Assembly (NCBI GenBank): GCA_032164295.1
Contig: JAJHTX010000006.1
Span: forward strand, 1,984,001 to 2,048,000
Origin: Inonotus obliquus
Lineage: Eukaryota > Basidiomycota > Agaricomycetes > Hymenochaetales > Hymenochaetaceae
Reading direction: 5' to 3'
DNA length: 64,000 bases
Shown here: one piece after another, positions 8,563-20,464 of the stretch
Layout: each line of letters opens with the position of its first letter
Numbering within the stretch: position 1 is the stretch's first letter
Notes under the pieces: model-generated
The model's database searches: none
Told to the model about the DNA's origin: nothing
The model's input: only the letters and a program-made list of their open reading frames with translations
Program-made: the position numbers and the translations under genes

Positions 8563-11500
8563 GGGCCCTAAGTTTTCCTGTTACCTGACGCAATGTTGCG
8601 TATTGCGGATTGACAAAGCGCAGCACAAGAAGGACCTTGAAGGCGTAGCGACAAAGGCCGAGGACTGAGAGTGTCTTAAGTGAGGCTGAAATAAGGAGCC
8701 GAAGAATTGAAACTACTTAAACGCAAGGTTCGAGGGAAGGATTTCCTCCCGCGATGATAGGAAACAGTAACGAACGTCGGTGAGCTTGTGGTATTCTCGG
8801 CGGGATCGCCGTTCCGACGTGGCGGCCTTGTTACCGGCCTCCTAGATGAAGCCTTCAAGTTGAAATATCACTGACGAAAGGAGTAGTAACTTAATGCTCA
8901 TCTTTTATCTGCAGCAGAATAGGTCGGGAGTCGTCCATCCCTGGGCCACAAAACTCAGCCTACCCTAAAGGTGCAAGATCCTCGTCACTTATGCGAATAA
9001 TGAAAGTCTAAACCCCAGAAGCGAACGTCAATATTCTGACTACTCCTATGTCATGGATCTCTTACCCGACATACCCGCAGGCCGAAAATTCTCCTGCATG
9101 GCAACAGAGAAATAGAATCCCAATCGGGATGAGGGGGAGGCAACTTAGGTTGTTGCATATCCAGATTTCCGAAGCCACAGATGAATCGGGATACATAAAT
9201 CGCTTGTTGCTTGTCGTTGTCGTTGTTCCGTTTTGTGAATTTCTTTATGGACCGATTTTTCCACACCATCCAATTATTCGGTCTACAAATAATTTACTGA
9301 GATGAGATCCAATATACGTCTTACATATTATTTACGTTTCTCGTTTCGATCGTGAAAGACCTCAGGGATCCGGAGCTTGTATGGATGGAAGACGACAACA
9401 GACGAAAAAGGCGTGGTATCGCAAGCGCCCAAAAGGATGCAAACAAACATGAACAAATAAGTACAAACTTATTCTGTATTGTTTAACTATTCTATGGTGG
9501 AATGCTTCATTGCTTGTCTTTTACGAGTCACTTTACAATCCTTCAAGACACTTTATCCATTTACAGGCCTAAGCAACCTTGATATCTCGATTTGGCCAAG
9601 GATAAAAGCGAAGAAACTAGTCTGAACTCGAGGCAAAGGCATGCTTTCTGTTGGCATTCTTGTATTTCCCATAGGCAATAACATTGTGATGACGCGCCCG
9701 GAAGGGACCCTACCCTGGTCTATCGAATGGAAGCCCATGCCAGTGGAAGCATAGCTCCGTGCCTCACGACTGTAACGTGGCAGAGTCTGCATACGTCTAT
9801 TCTATTGACGAGAGCTGCCTCCGTTTGATCAGACGTATTTGCTGGCATTATACAGTGCACTAAAATTCGCAAAGGACTAGAAGACTTCGTTTGGCCACAC
9901 GCGCAAATACCTTAATTTGCGGTATGAGCTCATCCTCCTCTACTTTACGTCGGTAATTGATAGGGGTGAAATGCTATCAGCGGACCCGGTTGGCCTTCAA
10001 GTCTGATCGCAGCTGACAGGGATAAGATGTGCATCCTTGGTCGCTTCTTTCTGTGGTCACTTTCGAGTGACTGCAGTCCCGAACTTGTACGTAATCTCTG
10101 ACTCCCATCAATCCAACGTAAATGCACAGGTGGAAATACTCACAACGTTTCCCAAGGATCAGATCCGCACTGCACGCTTCAGTGTATGCAGTGGACGAGA
10201 ACTATCTGAAATCCCACCGCGTTCAAGTCTCGTACCTTCTGTGCTTTTGATGGTCAAGCATCTTAGTGGGAAGCATATTCTTTGATGCACGGATCAAACA
10301 TTACATTTGCACTGCACAGGAACTGTGATTGAGATACAGTCGGGAATTGACGTACGCTATTGACTTTCTGAAACGTGCTGTCTTTGTGTTGACGTCTGAA
10401 AGGCTTTCCGTTGCAATAGGTCCCGCTATTCCATGTGGTGCGAGTTGGCTCTCATTGGCGGTTGCCTTGCACAGTAAGTGACAGCTCTCAACTACGCGTC
10501 GTTCTCCGTCGGTGACAAAGCAAGGATCCCCTACTGGAAATGTAGGAAGGTGCCACTTCACTCCGGTTATGACAGAACATGGTTAGACTTTCTACCAAGA
10601 CCAGAAGCATCGGGATGTGGGTGAAGAAGTGATGGCTACACGTGAGTGAGCGGCGAAGATATTCGTGGCCGTAATTGCAACTCCATTCAATCGGTGAACG
10701 TTGACGCTTCCTCCTCTTGCAGGCTATTCAAGTTCATACTCTGGGTGAACACTCTTGGTTTGATTATCGATGGCGATTAGGCTTCTTCATGCACCACATT
10801 CTTACGTCGAAGTGGAGGCATGCACTATCCTGCAGCACTTTGGAAACTTTTGAATGGAAATCCCTTTACTCACGCTTCTGGCAACACCTGTCGATCCCGT
10901 TCGGGCCAAAACATTACCGATTCATACTGCACACTGATGATTGTGGATCCAACCTTGCTTTATTTACCTGGCATCCTTACACCGGAGGCTTTTCCTGTCT
11001 TGGAGATCATTCTCACGCCGGACGGCCCCCAGCCTGTTCAGAGCCTAAAACCTCGGTTTATTCTAGTTCATCATGCAGTATGACATTAGATGTCCATCTC
11101 ACTTGAAGTTCTATTATTCAACTTCAACATGTATTGACGTTCTTTCTGGCGTGCCCAGAGCATGTTGCTCGGTGGCTCTAAGAAACGGTGAAGCTTCTCC
11201 CTCTCTTCTTCACACCGGTCTTGTTCAGTATCGAGACCGTGCCACCCGGATCCTGAGCATTTCAATAGCATTCACATCGCTTCGCATCGCAACTCGCATC
11301 GACGAAACGCCATCCACGTCGATCTGGGGAGATTTTCTTGACGCATCTGCGTCATCCAGTAACATGGCCATACTGCTTCCTTTGGCTTTGATGGCCCTCT
11401 CTCTTATTGATTTTCCTCCAGGTTACGGTCATATGAGTTTCCTTCATGCTTAACGGAGAACTCGATGAGCTCACAAGAATTGTGTTTGAAATTACTAAAC

Positions 11501-13105
11501 CATGAATCATGAATCTCGGGCTTCTCTTACGGACTTCAGGTATCGTTTTCTTCTTTATCAAAGCGTGTGCTATTAATCATTTTGATCGGATTGTATTCCA
11601 TTCACAGTCAACCCTGAAGGCCGAAACTCCACGGCAAACGTCTGGTTGTGAATGGCTGTTCTGAACCTACCAAGGAAGAGGCGTGTGGCCGACATTGATA
11701 TGATTTTAAACGGTATTTACACACAGATGAAAAAGTAAACCGCGGGCTACACGCCGCCAAGATCAATTCGCTTATTCACGACGAATTAGGCACATCATTG
11801 AATCAGTGCTGATCAGAGCGCCTATTAAAATTCTGAACAAGAGTCGACCTATCCATCATTTAATGCCTTGCCAAAGGTTCTATCACGGTAAGAACGCCTG
11901 GACCATTCACATAATCGCCCAGGCGTAGACTTCTAATCGAGAATCAGGACTAGGCAAGAGGTGTTTCGGCACCCCGCAACATCAATATATCCATGCCACG
12001 ATTTCAACGAACAGTAATTAAACTCGAATCCATTCAAACTCGTTGAAATTGACGGTCACTGTCGCTAAGATTGGTCTGATTAGATCAACGTCTTCAATAC
12101 GAAAGAGAGACGATACCTACTACAAATCAGCATCGCTTAAGTCCGCCGACTGACGTTTCTGCATGCACTGTACTCCAGCATCCACTCTAAAAACGCTTTT
12201 TCATTGCTGCAGTTTTAAATAATTCTCATGCTCAAGCTTCTTGTAAATGGAGAACTTTGGGCGTAGTGCCGTAAGGAAGTCAGGGACGTTCTTCGAGGGA
12301 ACATGTGGATACCGTCCACGTTCACAAGACAGCGAATAGTGAGTCCTAATTTTATCCGTCTTAACCATGCTAGCATTTTGACAGAAAAAATCGTTTCCAC
12401 ATTGGAAAGTTAGCATCGTCAGTTGCATGTGACAGATGCTTTTCCATAGCAGCCATTGCAGTGGTTGCTGATGGTTTCTCTTTTATGGCGGGAAACAATG
12501 AGGTGAGATCTAAATTGTCTTGTTTACATAAACCATACGGAGAGAGATACGCGATCTATGCGAAAAAGGTTTTAGCACCCAAAAAGTGACCAGTCTACCC
12601 CCCGAAATTCCAGAAAACGCACTCGTCGTGCGCAACGAGTGTGATCCGTCCCACCGGTCGCTTGGCCGAATTAGGACCGGCTATGAAACATTATCCAACT
12701 TTGGGGACGTCAATTTTACTTGGTGAAACTTTTTCTTGTGGAAGAAAACGAAGTCGAAGTATTCATCCCTGAGCTGGTTACATACACCACGACCCTCTGA
12801 TGTCCCGTTTCATATAAACCATTGTTCATCTCAATTGCCGTAGTGGTGCAGGCGAGCTTTTTAAATCAGCCTCCATACCTCTCTACAACTTACTCCCCCC
12901 TCGTTCTCCGCTTCGCTACCTTACTCGCCGAACACTATGTCCCATTCGCTTCCGTAGTAAGCTTCCTTATTTCTTCTGAGACCCTTTCCAAGAAAACTAT
13001 ATGCTCACTCCTCGCTCCAGCTCCATCCCGTACATCACTGGTCCCGCTACGCAATATGTGCTGCCATCACATACGCACCACACCCACGCCCACATACCGG
13101 GCACT
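8563..13105. other. gene-poor region
   Basis: About 4.5 kb without a supported gene. Open frames are short (under 130 codons), overlap on both strands and lack recognisable motifs or consistent splice signals; 10717-11453 is the densest and may be a decayed gene. The last 300 bp (about 12800-13105) is pyrimidine-rich and probably the promoter and leader of the Zn2Cys6 gene. Confidence 0.4.
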
Positions 13106-14023
13106 ATGCATCTGGTCTCGCCTGCTCAGATAAGAACTGAGCAAACGCAAAGAAAACGCCCAAAGTACACGCGTAGCAAGACGGGTTGTCTAACTTGCAG
13201 AGCCAAAAAGATAAAGGTGCACGGTTCAACGCATATTGCCGATTCAACATACTAAATTCAATCTCAGTGCGATGAGGGTAAACCAAAGTGTCACCGTTGT
13301 GATCACGCACACCGTGAGGTCCGTTCATCCGGCGAAGAACAGCTCTTTTGTCCCCTCTTAGACTGAAGCTCGTTCATAGTGTACTTGGCCGGATCCTTCA
13401 CCCCCGAAGAAGAAAACCCCAGTTCGTAAAAGTACGACTGCCCAGGATAATATGTCAGTGGTGGACTCTAGTTCACGCGCTTCTGGGTCTCCTATATCCC
13501 GGGATGCGACGCCGAATACCCGTGACATGGACAACAGTGTCAACTCAACCCCAGTAAGCTCAGCTTCACAGTCGGATTTGACGCGCCGGTACAGGTTTGC
13601 ATCATTGTTCGTATTCTTTTGTATCATCAACACTGACTTGTGACTCAAAGTGGTTCCCAAACCTATACATATTTGGAGTCAAGCGCTTCAATGAATCGCC
13701 GCCAGACGTAAGTACATGTCATGCAATTCAGTCAGTGGAAAATTGCTCATTCTCCATTCAGTGGGACAACGTACTGTGCACAGACGGACCCTGTATCTTC
13801 GGCCGCCATGAACGCAAACCTTTCTTCCTACCCGTACGACTTCCACCACTCTCCTGATGGCTCAATATCGTCCCGAAGCAACTCTAGACCATCGACCGCG
13901 AACTCACACCCTCCAACGCATTTTGGTAGCAACCATTCCACTATCGATTCAAGGGACTACCGTTGGGACACATTGCCCACTCACCGTCCAGAAGCGGCCT
14001 ACACGTATTACCCTACCGCATAA
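13106..14023 (+). CDS. small Zn(II)2Cys6 binuclear-cluster transcription factor
   Basis: Exons 13106..13216, 13268..13318, 13380..13594, 13651..13707 and 13762..14023 give 231 aa. The DNA-binding cluster at residues 28-55 reads CLTCRAKKIK, then CDEGKPKCHRCDHAHRE, then CTWP, fitting C-X2-C-X6-C-X6-C-X2-C-X6-C. Introns 1 and 2 both fall inside the cluster, directly before its third and sixth cysteines. A basic TQRKRPKYTRSKTG segment precedes it. The rest is Ser/Thr/Asn/Tyr-rich and low in complexity, ending in a Tyr-rich YTYYPTA tail. The fungal-specific 'middle homology' domain typical of longer members is absent, so this is a short regulator. Targets are unknown. It stands alone in a gene-poor region. 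Confidence 0.88.
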
Positions 14024-17000
14024 ACACATGATATCATTCAACTTGCGCAGCACCCTCGGAACAGTATTCACGCCGTTCATTTACGCTTTCTATCGCATTA
14101 CGCTAAGAAATGGATCATATTGCAATGCATAATATCGCTCTCGTTCACTGTATTTTTGTAATGCTTTCTGACTATACCCATTCATAGCATGGAGTACACA
14201 TCTTGTTCATAAAGGCTATTGTTTTCACCACCGGAATAGAGCTTAATCTACATTAATGTTTATAGCAGTATAACCAGCATCGGTGGTTCTTGTCTTGTGA
14301 CTTGCTCCCTATCAGCCTTTAGAATTTTCGCTTAGGATTCAGAGGCGATGCAGATCATGACATGGCGCTCTCGTGTTACTGGGCGCCTACACGGTAAGAT
14401 TCGTCATTATCTAGGCGGACGTCCAAGAATCAGCAGTGACAAGCGGCTCGTCTCCTGACTGCAGACTCAGGTGTACTGCCAGCACATACTCCATATTGAT
14501 GATGTGTTACTGTAATCTCCGACCATCTTTACGACCCCTAGTTTTTGTATGTCGTGTGAATGCATCACTCCGCTCCGGGAATCCGCATGTCCTGCCTCAT
14601 TGAACCCATAAGTCCTCTTATTCCCTTTCGAAGCCGGGAACTCGGATTCTTCCCAAGTTTCGTAAGAGACCCTGCTTTGCATTCTTTGTGTGCGCGTTTA
14701 ATTGGATTTAACTAGCACGGGGCATCCCCATTCTCACCAGAAGCTATAGACTCTCATACATCTTTCACAGTCACATAGTCAAGGGCGATCTATCGACTCA
14801 CATTATTTCTTGCTCACAAGAATGCACCTTACCCATAAAGAATGACACCTCCTTCGTTTTTGCAGCCACCAACTCTTGGCGAGAGCCTCGGCAAAGAGAC
14901 CTCATCCCAGACTGTCGTGGCGCATGCGCTCATGTCCACGGAAATCTAGATGGTGCATCAATATCAGACGACTGGACAACATCAGGGTCGCAATTGATTT
15001 CGTGTACCTGCTGGACCGCGATTATCCTTTCGGCGCATCTTAATCCTTCAGGATGGGAAACCTCTCCGTTAGGAGACTATTCCTAATGATTGAGTGGGGA
15101 AGGATGATGTGGATCGCCGTCATGAATTTATTCAAAACCATGTGAGTGCGATTCAAATACCTGAAACTTTGCAAGTCTTACCTTCGCCATCGAAATATCG
15201 TAATCCCTCACAACTATAATTGCGCGCCTTCCAATAGACACAAGAAGGTCTTCTAGTCGATATTGTTCAGCGGGAAGACATGTGTCTCGCGATCACGTAT
15301 TATCCACGACCGTGCATCTTCTTGTAACCTTCCCAGTGGTCCTAATGTCCTGAAAGTGACCTAAATTTACACTCGTCGATCCACCGACCTCGTAGCCGGA
15401 CTTCTCTTTATCTTCGCGGCGCCGTGGGTGTAGCGCTATCAGTGACCTGAGGAACGAGAAGCTCGATCGAAAGTATCTTCTAGCCGACATCACCATGAGT
15501 ATGATTACTCATTGTTACACGGAATCAAGTTCATCGGGACCACAGATGCTCCGCATGGTCAACCTGAGAGGCTGTATTTCTCATAGCATTGACGAGTTTG
15601 ATTCCGCGAGCACAGGCGACCATTAAGAAGCACCTTGCAAACCTTATAACACGGAGCGGTAGATATAATTCCAGTGACCGGAGCACTGGTGATGCCTATC
15701 CTTGATGGCGAACGAAACATCCGTAGTTTCTGACCATCGTCTTCTAGCTCTGGATTGAATTAGCCAGGAATAATGACATACCATCGGATTGATGATTTTT
15801 CCGTCTTGTCTATAAGTTTGTTGCGCCTAAATCACTTTCCGATCAAAAACATTTTGAAATAGAGCCACTCGGTAGTGTAAAAGGACGTACACAGTCTATG
15901 CTCAAACGGGTCGAAGGATGTCGGCGCTTTCGGACACTGAGCCAGTTTTTCGGTATAGAGGTTCGTAGTGCCTTTGGCCGCGGAGCGACTCAGAAACTCC
16001 ATAAATAGATGGGTATCTGAGCTTGCGATGCAGCAGCTTGGGTCGAAACCCAGAGGATAGTGATGGATACTGAGAGAAGATACCAAGGTGAAACATCATC
16101 AGTTGAAAGGAACTGAGCGGAGGATCCACTGCACACATGTGTGATTGAGATTAGAATTACGCACCTGTGACTGATGTGGCTTCGGGAACTGCTATTTCCG
16201 GCTTGATGTAGCCGTATCAGAGGATCGTCAAGGCTAACATCACTCCGCGATAGTCGGTGCTATTATGTCGAGGTCGAGGAATGAGGGAAGGCATACTCGG
16301 ATCCAATTCTTCTGACATATGAAAAGCAACCGACAGTCCGTAAATAACGGCTTGATACATAGCAGCGAAATGAACAGATCTGTTGCAGTGCCAACAGTAG
16401 GCAGTGTGTAACACCTTGAAGTAGAGCCCATGAAGATTCAAATCTATAGGCGATCCGTGACTGGATTCAACTATGACTGTTAAGTCCCAAACATCACCGC
16501 TACTGAGAGACGAATATCGAGCGTAGTCCATGTGTCAGAGTATGTGAAAATATAGTTCGATTTATTAAGCAATGCCTCACCTGAGCTGTGCTACATGGAT
16601 CGTGATCCGCTGGAGAAGGTGGTCATATCCTGAGTTAATAACACCGGGCGCTGATTTTCTGTCGTCGTAGGAATATCCTAGGAAGAGAACGTGAAGTTGT
16701 AGAGATTTAGTATCTTGGATAAGAAATGGCCTAAGTAACACGCGTGCGTACAGGGGTTGTTATCAAATACTGATTCGTTTTGATACCCTTGAACATCTAG
16801 GAGCCATCGAGTGGAGATTGACTCCAACAACACGCAGTAGACATTGGATTGAGGCGAGGCTTCTTGCCACCTTACGGGATGACTTGGCTAAAGCAATTTC
16901 CTCTTCTCAAACGCAGATGGGTAGCTCAAGAAGAGGGGCCACACCAAGAGGTCGGGTTAAGGAAGCTATGTGCTATGCGAAACACGCCATAGATGACGGA

Positions 17001-17163
17001 AAAAGACGGAAAAACTAGCGAAGTGACAATACGGCTGCGGAAGGCGCGTCAATAGTGTGAGAAAAAACACAAACAAGTACAAACTTGGCGTCATACCTTC
17101 TCGCATATAGCCACTTGCATTGATTGTTACCATCTTCAGCAATCACTCTTGAATCCTGCTACC
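14024..17163. other. gene-poor region
   Basis: About 3.1 kb with only short frames (for example 15832-16138 and 16217-16531, minus strand) lacking motifs or splice support. No repeat or RNA gene recognised. The stretch just before 17164 is the probable promoter of the next gene. Confidence 0.4.
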
Positions 17164-17905
17164 ATGGGTACGTTTCCAGCTCATGATGAAGAGCATCGCA
17201 CTTTAATTGATCAACTGTTCTTCTTGCTTCTTAGCTACGCGCGAGACTGTTGATCTCAACGAGGCACACCCTCCACTTCCAAAAGCGATCGAAGCCTTCA
17301 AAGTTGTTGAGGATAAGATCAAAGATGAGCTTGTGAGGCTCAGACACCATTGGGATAAACACGAACCAGCGATGTTTAAACGTGTTGCGAACGTCTCAGA
17401 CGCCGATCTTAGGAAGTTCAATGTCGAGGAGGATTTGGTACTTGTACGTGCGGGAGCAACAGCATATGGTACTATCGTCTTTGGGAAGATCAAAATTCCT
17501 GCTATCACAGAAGGCGGTGAAGGTTACATCCATGTCAGGTACGCTTTTAATCCATTCGATCGCTTCTCAACCTCGCGTACCTTGTTTCTCTTGAACCAAC
17601 TGACTGACTAACTACCGAAATTCTCCTTCTGTATGTGATAATGCTTGTGATGACATCGTGTCTCATCCGTTGGGCACGTACGTATACAGAATTCACGACC
17701 CTCCGAACAGGGTAAGCATATGCTTTCTTTGATTCCGTTATATTCCTGTCATTGATGATCTGGCTTGATCGATCATTAGGGCCAAGAGGATGTGATACTC
17801 CACTCCATCCTCACAGAAGAAGGCAACCGAGACGAAGACGGACGTGCGCAGACTTGGGATGCGATCCAGTCGCTCGACACACCTCTCGAGTTCTTCAATG
17901 AATGA
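17164..17905 (+). CDS. conserved-looking 151-aa protein of unknown function
   Basis: Exons 17164..17167, 17235..17538, 17690..17711 and 17780..17905 give 151 aa. The first coding exon is only ATGG, and exon 3 is 22 nt. The protein starts MATRETVDL. Residues 20-60 are helical and charged (KVVEDKIKDELVRLRHHW), and residues 65-115 look like beta strands (DLVLVRAGATAYGTIVFGKI, then GYIHVRIHDPP). The end is acidic, closing with TPLEFFNE. There is no signal peptide or membrane segment. All phases agree and every intron has canonical borders, which argues for a real gene despite the tiny exons. I do not recognise the family. It is tail-to-tail with the cyclin gene at 18559-20464. Confidence 0.8.
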
Positions 17906-18558
17906 ATGGACGAACTTCCATCATTCCGCGGAGCAACGATTTTGCCACCCATCTATCTATCTACTTATACCTTCATCAACACTTATCTCTACTATGGAAA
18001 ACCGCGAACATACACGCCTCTTCGTGGTTCGTGATCTCTGAAGCTGGAAGGTGGAGTAGCTGATAGGAGAAACCGGACGGAACACCACTCTAAGGGAAGA
18101 ATCTATTGGAAGTAATCAATTGAAGGATACATACAAGGATCTGAAATCTGTAAACCATATCAAAGTTGAACAGCAGGCGATGCAGGAATTGAACTGTCAA
18201 GTGTATTCACCATAACCATGTGCCTATTCATTGCGTTATTGCACCATCGGAAAGCGGACTTCTCCCCTGTTGGCCCTGTCCAATAGTGACGGCGTAACGC
18301 AGAATTCAGTAAGGACCATTTACCTAGTAGATACGCAGTACGCAATTCGTCCGACTCCGATCGGTAGTGAGAAGGCATAAAATCAGCATGCATATCGGCA
18401 CATAACCACTATGGTAAACAGTCCACAGAATCACCTCATCAGTACCTGATGGCACTTCAAAGGTGAATGCAAGCGAGGAAACAATGAGACAAGACAAACA
18501 CGGGAAAGAAAGAAAAAGATACTAAAGCGCGAGTAAAGAAAAGAAGAGTAAAGGAAGG
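17906..18558. other. convergent intergenic region
   Basis: Shared 3' flank of the 151-aa protein gene and the cyclin gene. I see no gene; a 77-codon minus frame at 18160-18393 lacks support. Confidence 0.4.
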
Positions 18559-20464
18559 TTATTCATGCGAGAACAAGCAGTCAAACGACCAGAACCGATT
18601 TCGAGCTTGAAAGGTCTCACTAGGTGTTTCTAGGGAGGAAACTCCCATCGGGAGCGGGAGAGGTGAATAAGACCATCGAGGCATGTGATCTTCCGCTGAG
18701 ATCGGCGCCGGATCAGACGATAGCGGGACGTGTGACGTGAACGACGAAGACAATAATGTCTGTTGCGCGTTGAACGCTGCTTGTTGGTGAGCTGCAATGA
18801 CTGCAACAGGTGGGCACGCGAACGAAAATGGCAAAGAACCTGGAGACTGATAACGAGGAGGTACACTTCGCATTGACGCATCATCCGGCAACGTCGCTGC
18901 ACGCCTGAGTGCTCTGTTTGCCACTACCGCTTGACCCGAAACCCGTCCAAACTCAGGACTAGCACCAGCGTCTGACAATGGTGGACTTGGGAACTGCATC
19001 GCAATAGGGGAGCCAGAAAGTGAAGAGCTAAAGGCGAGAGTGCCTTCGCTTTTCGTCCGATAGATGCTACGTTTTTCTTCACGCGGAGCGGGCGCTCCTT
19101 TGCCTACCCATAGACGCCAACCGAGAGCGTCTCCCAGAGCACGTTCGCAGCGCCCAACTTCTCGAGGAGGAAGACCTGACAATTTTGCCCATGCACGATT
19201 CGAGTAACATCTGTCCTGCAAAAACTTGGATGCAAGTATTAATGCAGCGAGAAATGTTCTCCGAGGGCATAAAAGCGGCGAGGGTAAGGGCGGCAAAGGC
19301 AGTAACGGTTTCGGTGGAATTTTCCGGCGCTTATCAGTTGATCGCACCTCAGCATCAATCGGAAGCAACGAATCCTTCTGCAGGATCGTCGGTGCGCCCG
19401 ACATGTCAAAAGAATCCATCGACATCAACTCCTGAAAGTTGTTGAGCGTGGACGAATCCATAGAGTTATTTGACTTCGAAGAAACGGATGCCTCATTAGC
19501 TTTTGTAATTCTTTCAGCCAAGTCCGCCTCGCCCTTTACTCCGAGTCCACGCTTTTCCTTTTCTACTAGTTCGGGCACCTTCCCCCTCACCGCCTCGATG
19601 TAACAAAGTGCCGACTGCAAGACACTGCATGTCGTGCGAGATCGACGTAGTACTTCTTGTACGAATGTCTTGATGGGAACTAGGTCTTTTTCGCAGACGA
19701 TGGTAGCGGTGTTGCTGCCGAAGTGTTCGGTAAGAAAGGACGAAGGTAGAATGGTTGAAGTTGATAAGGGAAATTGTTGAGAACGTTCCTCGACAGGAGG
19801 TAGAGGTGACGAGAGTGTATTTGGAGACTGTGGTGAAGGAAGTTGATTGTGACTGAGATGACGTTTTAGGGTTTGGCATTGTAGTTGGAGTGCTGGTGGT
19901 TGTTTTGCAACTACTGTGATATCTGTTTGGGTAGAGAAGACAATAGGAATGTTCTCCGGGCGCCAAATGTCTGTCAGGCTTTTCACGGCTTGGTCTGAAA
20001 GATCAAACATGTTAGCATACGAGATAAAGATAATAAAATAATTATCGCCTTTGCAAGCAAGGGGTTCTTGCGATATCGAACACTGCCTTAAATGGAAATC
20101 TTGACTCACCGACGAGGGACGCCACGTAGTTTGCTTTCGTCAATTGTGGCTTCTGTAGTTGCGGCTGTTTCGAGCACGGGGGACCTGCTTGCTGCACCGC
20201 GGAGGTGAGAGGATGCGGAGATTGCGACCAAGTCGAAGCGCCTGGGGAGATAGAATACACGGATGGAGCCGGGGTGATTAAATAACTCGATTCTTGCGGG
20301 CAGGGATGATGTTGATGAACAGAGGAAGTCGATGCGAGCAACGCAAAGTTGGGCGTCCCCGCGCCCGCGACCGGGGCGCGGGGCGGGGTGTACGGATGCC
20401 ATCGAGCATTGGTTCGAGTTGCTCCTGCGCCCCTGTGGGCCATAGAGTGGGGGATTGATTGCAT
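18559..20464 (-). CDS. Pho80/PCL-type cyclin
   Basis: Exons 20110..20464 and 18559..19994 give 596 aa. The splice junction creates NYVASLV-DQAVKSLTDIW, the entry to a PCL cyclin box. It continues about 90 residues later with LVPIKTFVQEVLRRSRTTCSVLQSAL. After a long acidic and serine-rich insertion, the box resumes with TFLAALILASKFLQD, NRAWAKLSGL and EVGRCERALGDALGW, the typical PCL helix 3-5 signature. Such cyclins pair with the Pho85-like kinase and act in phosphate, glycogen or cell-cycle control. The N-terminus is Pro/Gln/Ser-rich and the C-terminal 200 residues are disordered. The start at 20462-20464 is the first of two nearby in-frame ATGs; a longer form starting at 20500 is possible. 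The insertion inside the box is large compared with yeast Pcl proteins. Confidence 0.88.
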
